Positions 12,801-27,200 of a stretch of DNA of 64,000 bases are shown piece after piece. Location of the stretch: NCBI GenBank assembly GCA_935421135.1, contig OW285190.1, positions 16,254,501 through 16,318,500 of the forward strand, read 5' to 3'. Both the position numbers and the translations under genes were made by a program. The stretch's first letter is position 1; every line of letters begins with the position of its first letter. Origin of the DNA: Bugulina stolonifera. Taxonomy: Eukaryota; Bryozoa; Gymnolaemata; Cheilostomatida; Bugulidae. The notes under the pieces are model-generated. The model was not told where the DNA came from and did no database searches. It saw nothing but the letters and a program-made list of their open reading frames with translations.

Positions 12801-15351
12801 AACTGCTAACAATAACAATTGTTCATTGCTAAACAGTGGTTCTAAATGCAATGCTCATGTGTATAACACGAATGTAATATGCATATACATTGAATATCTC
12901 ATTTGCTGTAAGAAATTGCTAAAATTTAATTACTAAAGCAGTTCCTCATTCAAGGTCATTAATTATGTATGATTTCTAGCGCAACCAGCGTAAGCATTAC
13001 CATATAAGAAGTTATTAATACTTAGGTGGTTACATGAAATGGTAGTATACTTGTATTATGTACACAAATTTAAAAGTGCTGTTTTAATTGATCTGCTCTC
13101 TTCATATGTATTAATAATTCCATCTTGTTTCAACAAACTAAACTCATTACTAGGCTACATATGCATTGTACACAGTACTTGTAGGGTCTAAGGGACAGTA
13201 ATGAATGAGTGTAGATTTAATTGTTTGAGTTAAATGGCCTGGATAAGCTGCAGGGACTTCCTGTATTAATAATTATTTAGACAAGAGTTAAGCAAACTAC
13301 AAGTAACTCTACAAACACTTGTATGGTTATAAAAATCTTTAGTGTGAGCTCAATGTTGGTTTTTATAAGGATATATTAGCAGTACGAATTTTGCATCAAT
13401 AATAGTCAGATAACGATCACTAAAACTATAAACATCAGAATTATAAAATTTAGCCTATGGATGATTCAAACAAATTTTGATATATTACACTGAATTCTGT
13501 TAAGTAGGATTTTAACTTTTGCAGTAATGAGCTCAATGATATTTACGTGTAAGTTGACCATTACTCGAGAGCATACAATTTCAGTGAACAAAACATGTAT
13601 ATATCTATTGAGACGCATACCAAAATGCTAATTTGTTGACACAAATTAGAAAACATACACACCCACTTGCTTAAATTTATGAACAGACCTGACGTCAGAA
13701 ATTAAGATTTTTCTAATCTCTCTTCTGCTAATGCAGAGTTTGAAGCACCTAACCGTACACGGCTTGCAATCCATTCAAGGGTAGTAGAAATAATTAGGGT
13801 AAAATTGCCTGTGCGTGGGATGAAATATCTATTTAGTTATAATACTAAGGGGAGAGCTAACACACTTGAACTCCACTTGGCAGCAGTTTTATAGACAGCT
13901 GTCAGAAGCAGCATACGACACGTTATCGTAGTAGGGACAGGTATCGACAACTATTCATTCTGACACTGTTTTAAGAACTTTTTCTAAAACTTGAAATCTT
14001 ATAAATCCAATATCAGGAAAATATTTATTTGCTCCTTAGCTTTGCTTAACAAGTAGGTTAGTATTTATTTTTAGTGATTATATAGTACGACGGTCGCGGA
14101 CGATGAGGAATAACATGGCAACAATGGTCCTCAATTTATGTAGCTAATAGTCCCTCGCTATGGCCCTAATTTATGGTATTATGTCAGTAACTAATAGTCC
14201 CTCACTAACAATTAGCTAATGGTCCCTAGATTAACATGAGCGAGTACTCCAAAATCTAATGTTTGGTTAAGTTTTGGTATTCAAGCACCATTAGCATTTA
14301 AAAATAAACAGCTTGAGGGTATTTTTAAGTCTGTTGACATTAGAGAAAGTTCCAATAAAACTTTTCAGAATCCTATTTTCGATTACTGTTGACATGTTTA
14401 TAAACAGACATACTCTACAGGTTAGAAGGTTGAATCAACGCTATGTTCTTAGGCATTCCATTTCCCACACAACTATGGGGAAAGTATGGGAATGCCCGTA
14501 CTGCACCTTTAAACACTGGCACTATTTTCCACAGGCTAATAGCTCCTTGCTGGTGAAACTGTCCCAACAGCAGCTCCATGTATAGCAGTGGAACTGCACC
14601 AAGCATCTGCATAAGTGCGTATGGTATGAGGAATGCACCTAAAACAAAAACATTAGAAAGAATATGTAAGCTACAACAAGATTGGTCCAGTTTGGATATA
14701 TAGTATTATGGGTGTTCACAATTGGTGCCACTGAATTCTTATAACATGGTAGTTATTATTATTGCTTCATATGTACATGTAGATGATGGCTGGCTACCTT
14801 CTCTATGGGAATCAACTACTTGTGAACAGCAGAGAGGCTACAAGGATGTTCAATAACTCAGTTCTAAGCAAACAGAGTAAAATTCATGGTAAATTGCATG
14901 TGTGATACAAGGCACTTCAGAGGGCAATAACCATGGTATCACAAAAGTTAGTGCTTGTCTTGCAACCAAAAGGTTTCGGGGAGAAAATTCACTCCAAAAA
15001 TAGGAAAATGTCATGTGGATGCTAACCACCCGGTGGTTATACTACGCTTCTCACCTTACCACTGGATACAAGAACATAGAAACAACCAGCAACAATAGGT
15101 TACAAGGGAAGGGAGTTACCTCCACCATTTCTGTAGCATAGATATGGAAACCTCCAGACGTTTGCCAAGTCGACAGCAAATCCAATTATACTAAGTAAGA
15201 AATCAGCTTTACGCCCCCAAGTTTCTCTCTCAGGTTTGTTCTCAGAACTCGAGCTAGGAGTAGCAGACGTCTCTTCTGTATCCGAGTGAGCATGCTCAAT
15301 GAACTTCTCCTGTGTACCGTCTCCGTTTAGATGCAGCCCTTCCTTTGGCAT
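6811..15351 (-). CDS. SLC6 sodium-coupled monoamine-type neurotransmitter transporter
   Basis: Twelve exons join in frame to 655 aa: 15351-15120, 14638-14507, 12785-12518, 11785-11647, 10689-10555, 10171-9943, 9456-9344, 8894-8754, 8499-8400, 7820-7720, 7385-7122 and 6924-6811, all with GT-AG introns. TM1 carries [16 protein letters not shown], with Asp at residue 61, where monoamine transporters bind the substrate amine and amino-acid transporters usually have Gly. TM3 has [14 protein letters not shown]. The large loop 2 (about 155-210) has paired Cys and several N-glycosylation sequons. TM6 reads [11 protein letters not shown]8 [20 protein letters not shown], and the tail contains LRHWL as in DAT/NET. 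The full twelve-helix set and usual length (about 620-680 aa) are present. The protein should use Na+ and Cl- gradients to take a small amine into cells at the plasma membrane. Best guess is a relative of SLC6A2/A3/A4; the actual substrate is not proven. The start chosen is the first ATG in exon 1, but in-frame upstream exons are possible. Confidence 0.95.
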
Positions 15352-16498
15352 AGTGGCTAAAACACAAACACATGAAACATAACTATTAATATTCTGTGAA
15401 ATATTACAGGGCCACCTTAGAACAATTCCCAATCCAACGTGTTTTCCAAACAACCATAGATAACACGGCTCTCAGATGAACCCGGGCAAGCAGATTTGAC
15501 TCCTGCTAGTCATAGTCTTTGAATCTAAACTGTGTAGTCAATATGGCCTATTCTTACAAATAAATGCGAAAAACAGAGAGTGCAATAAACCAACCCTTGT
15601 TGTAATCCCTCACCACCCATACCACTTGTTAGGCTACTGAGGCTATAATTAGGACTCAGGATATCGCTTGTGGCAGTAGGAAAACAATACTGGCACCAGG
15701 AAGAATGTCAACTCCACAAAAATAGTAAATCAATACAGTAGAATAATTACATATTATCTTTTATAATAAAATCAATATTATACATCGCTTCTCAGGCATA
15801 AAGATTAAAATAATCATAACACAAACAATATGAAAATTATAACAGATTAAATTGCAAATTCTTATCAACTATAAATATAATTGGCTTGATTGCCTTTCAG
15901 ATCCCAATAAATAGTCCCTATTTACAAGTGATATTTCCACTATATCTCTCATACTTGGAGACAGATATGATGCATTTCTGGTTATTTGCCTGCATGGTTC
16001 ATTTATGTAAAGAACGACCTCTCTCTGGATGGTGAACAACCTGCACATTTCAATGTGGTATCAAAGTATTTTCTACCAGTAATGATATCCAAGTTGAAAG
16101 TTGGCCGAGTCGCCCACAATTTATTGGCAGACAACATTGATTCCTAATCAACCTATATTTTATATCTCAATTTGAAGCAATAATCAATACACTTTCTTTA
16201 CAAAATATGTCTCCCAAGCCATTGCTACCTACGCTTTACCTACGCACGTCAAGAAAGTGATATGCAAATAAATGTAGTTCTATCTAAACTGAAATGCATC
16301 TAATAGCATGCACAATAATTATAACTAACACATTTTTCTTCCATGAACTATCAGTGAATTCAGCGAATTGTGTCTTTTATATCTTCCCGCAGCAGTGGCA
16401 TGACATGGCAGCCAATAAAATAGAACAAACCATGAAAATACAGAGGTTACATAATATTTTACATGTGGGCAAGTTTCAAATTATCAGATAATACTAAC

Positions 16499-18634
16499 CA
16501 GTAGATGGGTGCGGTTGTTCAAGGGTTACGACTTTCCTTCCTTCTTTTGGGAGAGTGTCATGGTTATTTTCACTCCCACCACCACTTGGATCCAAGTTGA
16601 TTATGAATATACCTGATTTATTACTCCTACAATATAACATGCACAGACTACAAGGTATAGCCTGCACTTGACACTGTAATATTCAGGAGGTATACAATAT
16701 ATGCTTGTCAGCTAGCTCCGCCCTCTATTTAATCAGCTATAAATGGATTTTACAAATTCATTTAAACATGACTGTACATTGATAGCTCCTAATAACGCCT
16801 ATTTTGTTGCAGATGACTAAACAATACAATGTAATGGAAATAAAAGGTATTGATTTTAATTCCACTACATGTATTGTACTAAATTCAGATTAAGGGGTGT
16901 GAACAAAAGTTAAATACTAGCAAATTTACAAAACCATAACAAATAGTTTCACAACATTTCTACCCACTGTAACATAACAGTATCTTTATCTTTGAGATCT
17001 GGTAGTTTAGATAAACTATTAAATCTGGGGAAGGGTTCAGCTTAAGTATTTGTGGGTGGTACAATAGGTAATCCTTACTGCATATTAATTGGGAACTAAG
17101 GCTAGACACTGGCACTGATTTATCCACTATAAGATAATTATAATAGGATTACATGAGACATTACTATCTAGACTGTAGACTTATGGATCAAGATAAACAT
17201 AGAGAAGACGATTTATTCTCACATCTTTAACAGTTTAGAAAAGTACGATGAAAGTGAAGTGTTTGTATTGTGACGTATGTAACATCTCCAGTAACCACTT
17301 AGCCTTCCATGAGAGACCCACTTGAGCAGATACTACTACAAAACATAACAATACACATATTATATGCAATGTATCAGTAGCTAGCCTTATAATAGAAGCT
17401 ATAAAACTATTCAAGTAGACTGTTAGGAATGCAGCTGAATTTCTCTGGGAGAGAGAAAATTAGCCTCTTTTTAGCTATGATATGAACGGTCATATTGTTG
17501 TTGTACAATATATACATGTACATGTGTGCATATGTATTATAGCCATAATAAGCTGGAGCAGTGAATGCTCTAGACCTTCTATCCATGGTCATTCACAGGA
17601 TATTGTATACAATTCTGAGTTGTCCTCTCATGTTATTCAAACAAATCAAGAGAGGACAACTTTGAATTAGGCCTATAATAAATTAATTTGAATGCCCATG
17701 GTATCCATGAAATTTGCTAGCGACGTTGAAAGCCTCTACTTCGCCAAGGGAAGACAACATCCAAATGAAGGACATCAAAAGCTGTACTATGGGCCTTCAG
17801 GCAATAACTCAGCATTAAAATCTTTGTTGATGGCAGGGAAATGGTAAAATTGGTGTGAAACAAGTTCCACACTTTATTGTCCCTACATTGTCTTATATTA
17901 ACCTAAAATATAATATTTCTGGAGGTACCAGTTTGCTAACAAATCTGCCTGAATACTTTCTTGATGATATACAACGTATTCCAATACACAGGATGCTGTA
18001 ATATTACAATGTTCAAATTGGAATATTTATTAGCCTATAGTTCTGCAGACAGTCACCTAAGCTTTCCAACAGAGTTCAGATTTTCTCATACAAGATACAT
18101 GTAGTAAGTGTCAAAAAACATTTTAATTAGCTAAAATCTGCAGAAACTATTTGATTCTACGTCATTTAGTTCAGCTTCACCACAACTATACTGCATAAAC
18201 AACTACATGGGTTACTTTTAATATACATGTAGGCCTACATTATATTGTATTCTTATGTATATAGACCTACTGTATATGAACAGCTAGGGACTACACCAGC
18301 TTAGCTTCCAACTACATGTATGATCAAGCTGTGCTGGGAGAGTCAGCATTGGTACAAACCCTTGTCAGAGGTGGGATATTTCAGCAGATGTGGAACCCAG
18401 GCCCTTGCTGCTCATAAATAAACTCTTTGTAAGGAAAAATATAACATTTATAAGCACTTGCACTATAATAACAGTAAGTTTGCTACAAGAACAGTAAATT
18501 ATGTGATATCCCTTACCTTGAATTGGGTATTGTACTTGTTCAACTGAATCTGCATGAAGAAGAGTGCTACCTTGTTCCTTCTTCCTTAGAAATGCTGAGA
18601 CACTTTCACTCAAGTCAGCTACCAGTCTACCAGT
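16499..18634 (-). other. candidate alternative 5' exons of the SLC6 gene
   Basis: Two minus-strand open blocks bounded by splice sites lie upstream of the transporter: 18634-18517 (ends CAAG|GTAAGG; frame includes FLRKKEQGSTLLHADSVEQV) and 16626-16499 (ends CTG|GTTAGT; frame includes GGGSENNHDTLPKEGRKVV). Each leaves one base over. Each can therefore splice in frame to the acceptor at 15357, where the exon reads CC ACT ATG and continues into the transporter. They do not splice in frame to each other, so they would be alternatives rather than successive exons. A further donor-like GTAAGT sits at about 19811. Neither block has an in-frame ATG that I can defend, so they may be UTR, alternative N-termini or chance. 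Confidence 0.3.
17611..17664. repeat. short hairpin built on the GAGTTGTCCTCTC motif
   Basis: AATTCTGAGTTGTCCTCTC is followed after about 17 bases by GAGAGGACAACTTTGAATT, an imperfect inverted repeat. It is a paired copy of the dispersed GAYAACTC motif described in the findings. Confidence 0.7.
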
Positions 18635-19097
18635 CTAATCGATGGAGTAATTTAACTTCTAAACTATCAATTAAAGTAAATACTTGAATTAGTTAAAAAC
18701 AACGTGTCATGAGCCAAGAATGATAAACTGTCAGACACAGACATCGGCTGGGCTAACATTCATATACTATGGAATTAGGGCTACATATGTTGATGTACAC
18801 AGGCTACACTTGTAGTAAGTGTAGTGTGCTTATGACTACATGTACATGTATATATTAGACTCTATAGTTTGAATTGAGATGGACAGAAAGTACAGAACTG
18901 ATCTGACGAGCTTAACAATACATTCACTGAGATGTTGACACCCACTAGCTACACTAACAAGTGGAATACAGTTGAATATAGATCAAAGTCATTTAATAAC
19001 TGGGCTGCTTCAAGATCAGCTAGTAAAGAACACGATAGACAGAGATAGACAGATTTGGTGTTGCTGTGACAAGGTGACATAATGCTAATCTCATAAT

Positions 19098-19590
19098 ATT
19101 GTAATGGTTTCTGTGATTTGGTACGGTCGTCCTTGGACGATTACCGACCCAGAATTGAAGTGCCTATGAGTGGTGCTAGGCCTTCGCATTACATGAAAGA
19201 TCGAGCGGTCTCAGTAGCCCAATAACTACCAGAGACGACCCATCTGGTCCCAAGTCTGACCTTCAGACTATACTATGAAAGAGAGTGATCCGACCTAGTA
19301 GGCGGTTCGCTAAGCGAATGACCTGACAAAAGGAAGTGAAAGTCTCTGTATCAAGTATAGATGTGTCTTTATTGAAAGTCAAGTGAAGACTGAGACAATG
19401 AACAGTGAAACAATGCCCTTTATATAGTATAAGGACTTCCGCCCGACGTAGTGTCGGGAAAAGACGACATAAGGTCGTCCGGAAGTTGCACAACAACATG
19501 GCCGCCGGAAGCCCGACGGCCGACCCAAAATAGGTCGGGTTATACAAAAGTTGCTTATAATGGTCCAATTCATGTACAAAACCAATCATG
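19098..19590 (-). mobile_element. LTR-like block (solo or truncated LTR)
   Basis: Read on the minus strand, this GC-richer island has the order expected of a long terminal repeat: a U3-like stretch with short palindromes, a TATA box CTATATAAAG at 19427-19418, then about 45 bases later CAATAAAG (AATAAA at 19373-19368), followed by a U5-like stretch with hairpins such as TTCGCTTAGCGAA. Composition differs sharply from the AT-rich surroundings. I could not identify exact TG/CA ends or a target-site duplication, and there is no gag or pol sequence next to it, so it would be a solo or partial LTR. The ends given are approximate. Confidence 0.45.
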
Positions 19591-20215
19591 ATACAAGTAG
19601 GCCTACTGAAAAAATTATTTGTTGAAGAGCAAAATAACTAAACATTTAAAAATAGCTGGAATGATATGGAAAAACCCTGCAAGCATGACCTGGCCCTTAA
19701 ACCTCTCAAAGGTGACACCCACTGTTTTACTCCAATCTCTCTGATAGAACAAATTCGATTTTACACCACTACACATAATTAAAACTTGAATGACATTGGT
19801 ATAACACACTTACCAGTCTCTGTGGTCAGAGAAAGAGCCTTCAAACAGTTATTGGTATAGTCCCTATATATACACTCTACCATTGATAGCTATTTACATA
19901 ACTGTAAATGAATAGAAATAGTATACACTTATGTCACTGTATCATGTATCCATAACACACTGAATAAGCTAGGCATTACACATGTACAATAACACATACA
20001 TTATGTTCTGTGCATCAAGTAACAAGTATCCAGCTAGCTTATGAAATCAGACCTAATGGTTTCTTATCTAGACAAGATAAAACGGAGTGCTAGTAGCAAA
20101 CAAGTAGATTTGCATATCAAAAAGATGTTAGAGAATCAACTGAGCATGTATATCAAGTTCACAAGATAAATAATAATTATATCATAAGGTGTGTCACCTC
20201 AAAGGATAGAATGCT

Positions 20216-20232
20216 GGGGGGGGGGGGGGGGG
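20216..20232 (+). repeat. G17 homopolymer with further G-runs
   Basis: A run of 17 G followed by TTGGGGTTGGG on the plus strand. It could form a G-quadruplex, and its length is prone to sequencing error. Confidence 0.8.
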
Positions 20233-21234
20233 TTGGGGTTGGGCTAAGTCACATGTTTTATACTTCTCCTATACTGTTCTTACCTTTCTATAAGAGTAGA
20301 GTTATAATCTTGTTTGGTTACACCCCTTCCTCACACATAATAGTCATAAGTACCAAGTAGCCTGGGTTCCATTCCTACTGCTTTGGTAATGGGATTAAGG
20401 GCATATTCTAAGCCTAAGTTCCACATAGCCAACTGTTTGAAACTATGGGGATGATTTGGAATCCAAGTCACACCATCGTGATGTTATACACCAAATAATT
20501 ATGGGTATTACATGAAGTCAACTGGGAATTTTGGAGTTAGGAACATCAAATGAAATGGTGCTCATTGATTGAAAAGGGGTTGGCCATGCCTTTTATAAAA
20601 TACTTTTATTGCAGCAGTTTACAACAAAGAAGAAGTTTGTTTTCTCAACTGTAAGGATATGCATCCATGTGTTACTAGCCGCAATACATACACACACACA
20701 CATTGCACAACATTATGTCTACATACTTGCAGTTCACTGTTGTACTGTGTGTTAATGGGTCTTGTTACATAGTTATTAAAGAGAGCGAACAACTCCTATA
20801 ACAAACTGCTAACTACATTGTAAATAGGAGGGACTTCATAAATATATGATTAGTTTTACTCATACCTTTAATTTTATGTTTATATATTAACATAGAAAAC
20901 GTGAAATCAATTATTCAAAAGATCAAGTGTAACAAATAACAACATCAAACTTTTTTAGTGTTCTCTGTATACACATGAATGATGAATGTATAAATACTGC
21001 TGATACAATTATTGTACATATTCATACCATACACGTACTACAGTAATTGTGTTCTGATTTTAGTCATTTTAATCATGAGAAACAAAGTTTACCAAATCAA
21101 ACCTTAATAAGTGTTCCCCCAGCTTAGTGGGTATTTACTAGACTGCCTTACCTACCACTATAGTGTAGGTACTATGCTGGAGTGTAGATATACAATGTAC
21201 ATGTGTGTATGGCTTACTTTTGTGTTAGTCATAT

Positions 21235-24200
21235 TTAATTCTTAGCCTTACGATACTTATACTTGGCAGATGCAGTGGAGACAAATCCAGCTCCTGCCTT
21301 TCTACTGTCCAGGTATGGTAAACCATTGCTATCATCGACCTGGTAAATAAACAGAGGTAGCATATTATATGTATGCCTATTAGACTAACAACAATGAATT
21401 TGGAGTTATCAGTTCATTAATGGTAGTTTGTTAGCACTGTTTCATAACACAAGCTGTGATACAAATTATTTACCCAATTTTTAAGGGTTTACAAGGGTTC
21501 ACATCCAAGCTAAAGCTTAGATTGGAGTTGTCACCCTTTACCCAGGAGTTCACATGACTTCAACTCACTGTACATTGTGCTAGAAAAACAGACGATAAAA
21601 CCTCCTATCAACTTTACCCCTTGAAAACATTCTAGTGTGTTCCTTGGAGAGGAATGTAAAGTGAAATGGGCTGACAATAAACAGATCTAGTAAACATTCA
21701 CAGTATAGTGTAATTTATAGCTGGTTGTATATTCATTAGTGGACAGTATAATTATAGAGCTAGGAGACAGGCTGACTGGTAGAGATGTGCACGGTATGTC
21801 ACAAATTGTTATATAATCAGTATCAACTTGACCCAAGAGTAAAAAACGGAAAATTAAAGAATCTATTTCTTAGCCAAAGTCAGACATAAACATGATAACA
21901 TGTGTACACAAACGTATTATGTTTACACTAGTTGTGAGTAAAGCCTTCAGTTCCAAAATGATCCTTTCCAGAAAAAGCATCATATTTTGAAGTTGCTTTT
22001 TGCATATTTTGATTAAATTGGATTAGACTGATAATTAGTTATGGGAATGTCCTAAATAAGGAATTTCAACTACAACTATTGAGTGCTAGATAACAACACT
22101 GTAGGCTACTTGTAATTTGGAAATTCTAATTGGGATTAAAGCTTTGATAGTAAATAGTGATAGTAAATAGTGATAGGAAACTAGCTAGAAAAGCATATAT
22201 TATTGCAATTGATATGGATGGGTAAATGTACATTGTACATTGTAATGTAAATGTAAAGTGTGTAGTAAATATTTAGAAGGTAGTAGATAAAAGTTATATG
22301 CACTGATAACAGGTAGGCTTACATACCCGCCCTATTTGTTGAAAGAGCCACATTTCAGGAGTTATGCTACCATGCATCTTGTAAACTACATTCACTGTAG
22401 AGAGTTGAGCTGCAGAAAGAGGCGTGGTTATATACAAGCACTTCCTGTGTGAATCCACAGCTCTCACTAAACCATATCCTGCTACAGTAAGGCTTGCTAG
22501 TCTAGATACAATCTTGTAGTCATTATCTTCTACAGTTATTACCTGTAGATACAGAAAAATACTGCAGATGCACACTACTGACAACAAATACATTATCACC
22601 TACATGTATTTATATCAACTGTTATACTAATAATAGTTTAGAGTTGTCACCACATTGGTTGGTTTGGCACAAGTTCAACAACTACAACATGGAGCCTAAA
22701 CTGGCCACCATAACACAGAGCCTAAACTGTCTACTGTACACTTTTAAGGTTGGCTGCAGTGATATGACAGAGAAATTCTGTCATTTACACACATGCCATC
22801 CTAATACCTTGCTAGACAATGGGATGGCGATTCCAAATTTTTAACACACTGGAAAGAAAGTGGAGCCCATGTACAGGGTACATACATACATACACAAGAA
22901 TGTGTAATGAGTAAAGTGTATGTATGTGACAAGCATACAAGTTAATATGTTCTACTTGGTTTTATGAAACTACACATATCAATCTGTTAATCACATGAAA
23001 TCTATTCTATCACTACTCTACCATGTAAAACGCCAGACACAAATATCATAACACTACTACAAGTTACAAGATTCTCGGTATAATACAAACTTACATTGTG
23101 TGGGGAGGTAGTACATAGCACCACAATCTGCATGTTTATAGCCTGAGACCATAGACGTGCAGGTATAGACTGTGTACCTAGACACATGGCAATATCTGAC
23201 ATGTTCACACGGTAAGGTATGATCTCATTCACAGTCATAGTGGAAGAGGGAGAGGAACTGAACATATAGGATGAGGTCATCAAATCTCTACATAATACTG
23301 GTCTCAGCACGTCAGTCTCGTACCTATGGATATACATAAATTCAACATTGAAACAAGAAGTGTATGCAAGCCTATTGCCTAGGATTTGTGAGTGCATAAA
23401 ACACAAAATTCTATCTCAAGATGCACATGGTTTTACTACTACTACTACCAGGTACATCATTTGGGTATGTGTATACAATAGAAATTACAATTACATGTAC
23501 AATACATGATGGTGATAACGGAATCAATGATGTTTTGCTATATGGATACAGCTCAGTGAGCGGTATTACATCTGAACTGTTTGGTGGATGTTTAGAGCCT
23601 CACGGTAAAAATTATAATATGACTGTGTAGTGTTCTGCAGAATATCTGTACAGGCTTATGAGACATTAAATATTTAATGTGAAGTTATCCTATCTTAATT
23701 ATACCTAGAGAAGACAACTCTTTTTATTGAGCAAACAAAATTATTACTGCAGAAATCACAATCCTATTATGTGTTGCACAGAGCATGTAATAGACAGGGG
23801 AGACCATTAATGGATACTGAGTACTTACTGCAAGTTTTCATTGTGTGGCATAGTTAACGGCATCAGTTCATAGGTTAAATCTTCATGCAGCTATAATTTA
23901 TCAGACACAACGTTACACGCCACGTAATTAATATACATATAGCCAACAGAATACTGTATTGTATGGCCTATATTATACAACTAAATAATGGCTAAAATAC
24001 CATCTTCTTAGGAAATTAGGTTATGCACTGGTATGTCAGGAGTCTTAGAACTACCACTGTGTGATGGATTTGACAAACCAATAACAAATCTGCTGTTATT
24101 GGTTAGTGAAATTTATACCACTCTGGTAGAAGGAACCATATAGCTATTCATCTGGTCATACATCAACAGAGCACAGTCACCATACATTATCAGACCATAT

Positions 24201-27200
24201 GGATAATCTCTATTGGCACTAGAGGAAGGTTAGCTAGTGGTACCTTAACCAGCCCACCCTCAGGTAGGAACATGTCATGGGAGATGAGGTTGAAGACTGA
24301 GAACTCAGAGAAGTTGTGGTATGACTCCCCTTCAGTGCACAGCTGTATGACGTGGGTGGGCTTTACTTCTGCTATTGTTGCAGCCAGGAAGTGTAGTCCC
24401 AGGCCTACAACAAACATGAGTTAGTAGGAAACTAAGGCTTGAAAAAGACAGTCTGCTGCTTTGAGGCATATATAATATGATATAGCATAATATATAGTAA
24501 TAGAAGCCTAATATAAAAACTTGGGATATGTATGTAATAAGAACATTGGATGGATACATATTATCGCCTTTTCTAGTGAGTAACTTACCTTGTACCCATC
24601 CCATAGTGTTGACAAGTAGTGGGAGGTGCTTGGTCTCTCCATTATAGTACTTATGGACCAGACTTTTCACACAGTTGACATACCTGTCAGGGTCTACATC
24701 AGCACTGATGGCTCCGTACAGCTCGGAGTTATCTACTGTCTCTGGCATGTTACACCAGGCAGGACCTATGCATATACAGACATAGACATAATATAACTAT
24801 TATCAAAATGATTATGGTAGATGAATTTGAGAAGGACATGAGTGCAATGGTCTAACATCATACTAGTTGTACACAAGGGAACAAGCACTGAGTGCATCTA
24901 CCTGCTTGGACACCTGCGTTTAGCTTATTGTAACTAAATGTGAGTCTGATCAACCATGAACAGAATTGCGTATCACTGCCTGATGGATCGATAAAACCTT
25001 GCCAATGAAACGCTACCAACACATCTTATACTGACCAATCAGTATTTCGAGTGGAGAGCTGTTCAAGCCCACGATCTCTTACATGTTACTTCAAACATTA
25101 TCACAATGAATTGATAATATAATATACTAGAGGAATAGAGAGTAATTTAACCTGTAGTATGTTAGCACATACCCAAAAGAGGGGAGGTCACTGTGTGTAA
25201 TGTTAAACACCCTGGTGGAGAGAATTCACACTGTCCAGGATCACAGTCTAAGTGAGATACACCTGATTCACTTCTACAATATATATTAATAAGAGGGTTA
25301 CTATGCTACACAATTTCCATACGCTACTCTATGCCTATTTACAACTGAACATGTATATATTGGAGTTGCAATCCCACACACAGGGACGCACAACTCTAAT
25401 TAAATGGTGCGTGAACTAAAATGTCAGTAAGAATGAAATGGGGCAACATACATATAGTGATATAATATAAAAACTTACGACTGCAGTAATCGATTGACTA
25501 TATACTTAATAAGCGTAGATTTCCCAAGATTCTTAGCACCGCATATCACCACTCTAAGTGGTTCACCTGTAACAGTATTTACATGAATTGTTATACTGAG
25601 TACGAAATCATCACACACAAAACAAGATAACAGTAGGAATGAGGAAAATGTGCATTGTCCCTATACAACTACAAACTATTTCAATAGACGATAACACTAC
25701 CTGTAGACTGAGTTCTGATAAGATGGTCCACAGCGCTGAGGGTGGTCTGGCTATATCTTGTCTGCGTTCCATACTCGGATATGTGTAGCTTACTAGTGAG
25801 CTTAGCAAACCTCTCTGGTACCTGTCAATCAATAATACATTACTAAGGTTCACACTAATGGGATTCAACTCCACATTGACAAAGATCATTATTAGAGCGT
25901 CCAATTAACATCCTACATGAACACATCAATGTGCCAATAGTTTTAAGTAGTTGAACGATTATTACAACACAATAGATGTTATGAAATAAAGAGAGGCGTG
26001 TCTAACGGGCCAGAGGGTGCTCTACTGGTCACCAGGAGACACTCAGGATCTGATTTTTATCAAAACTACTTTTACTATCCGTTGCATGATTACAATGTAT
26101 TGTGTCGTTGATGTGTGGGAGTTGTCATCACTTCACAATGAATCAAAATCAAACTTTCTTTACCTTTACAGAAGGTAGCAGCTGCATGATAGGCTTTAGC
26201 CTCGGGTTCTCGCATTCATTAATGTAAACCAGAGCAGAATGAGGCTGGTGTGACCAGTATTCCTCAATCTCCTGGTATAGTGTAGAGGAGACTTGACCAT
26301 CGGGAATGATGTCATTCAAATTCCCCAAAGACGGTACTTCTGTGGCAAGAACACAAATAAAACAAACTTCAAACAGACCTATTGATTATATATCCATGTA
26401 AACAGCTCGTCCTAGAATTTAGAACCACACCTGTGCAACAGTGAACTAAGGACAAGCTATATTACACTTCTTTATATACTCTCCTAATCTGCAAACAGCT
26501 ACTTCCAGCCATGTTTGTAGTGGTCTGGTAAATAATGTATCAGATTTTATTCTATTAAGATTCAAGTCAATGCTAAGGTTCAGGTTCATCAATTGAGACC
26601 AAGTGATTTCATGAAGGAAATAGCAGTGAGAGCATTAGTCAGACTCAGGAGTATGTAGGCCTGTGTTCAGCCAGGCAGACAGACATGATATGTGCAACAA
26701 ACCGGTCATCGGATTCTGTAAAGAAACAGAACTAACCAGAGGTTTGCTCCGCTGAAGGGTAGTGTTCAAGGACACCGTTGTGGTAGCCAGGAGGTGAGTC
26801 TATTCTAACTGTCTCACCATAAGACATGCAGTGTCCATGTACATGTATGGATCCTACAACATACATGTACATACATAAAGTGAGCAATATGACTACCGGG
26901 GAAGGGCAACTCCTCGACATATCGCATCCTATTCAGCAGCATGTAAAGTTCCACATTAGAAGATATTGCTGACCCAATTAGATCAATAAATCGACAAATC
27001 TAAACCAAATGCAACTACATGTAATCTTACTGACCTTGCAGTGTGAGTGACAAAAGTTCAACAAATCCACGGATCTCTATTCTGTGAGAGAAAATGACAA
27101 TCCAAGAGTGGTCACCAATCTTCCAATTCTTCTGTGTTTGGTCAGTATTGTCAAACAGCGTCGTGTGAACGTACATTTCATCTGCATCATATCTTAGAGG

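Larger units (their letters stand above)
15357..21234. other. 5.9-kb spacer between SLC6 5' end and NOL9 3' end
   Basis: Apart from the candidate upstream exons, the small hairpin, the LTR-like block and the G-run listed separately, I see no gene. The part near 15.4-18.6 kb is probably the 5' region of the transporter gene. TTTATT at 20605-20610 (AATAAA on the minus strand) lies about 630 bases beyond the NOL9 stop and may be its poly(A) signal. Confidence 0.4.

Noticed and set aside
19263..19589. 108-codon frame across the LTR-like block
   Set aside because: It runs through the TATA box and poly(A) signal region and has no domain features.
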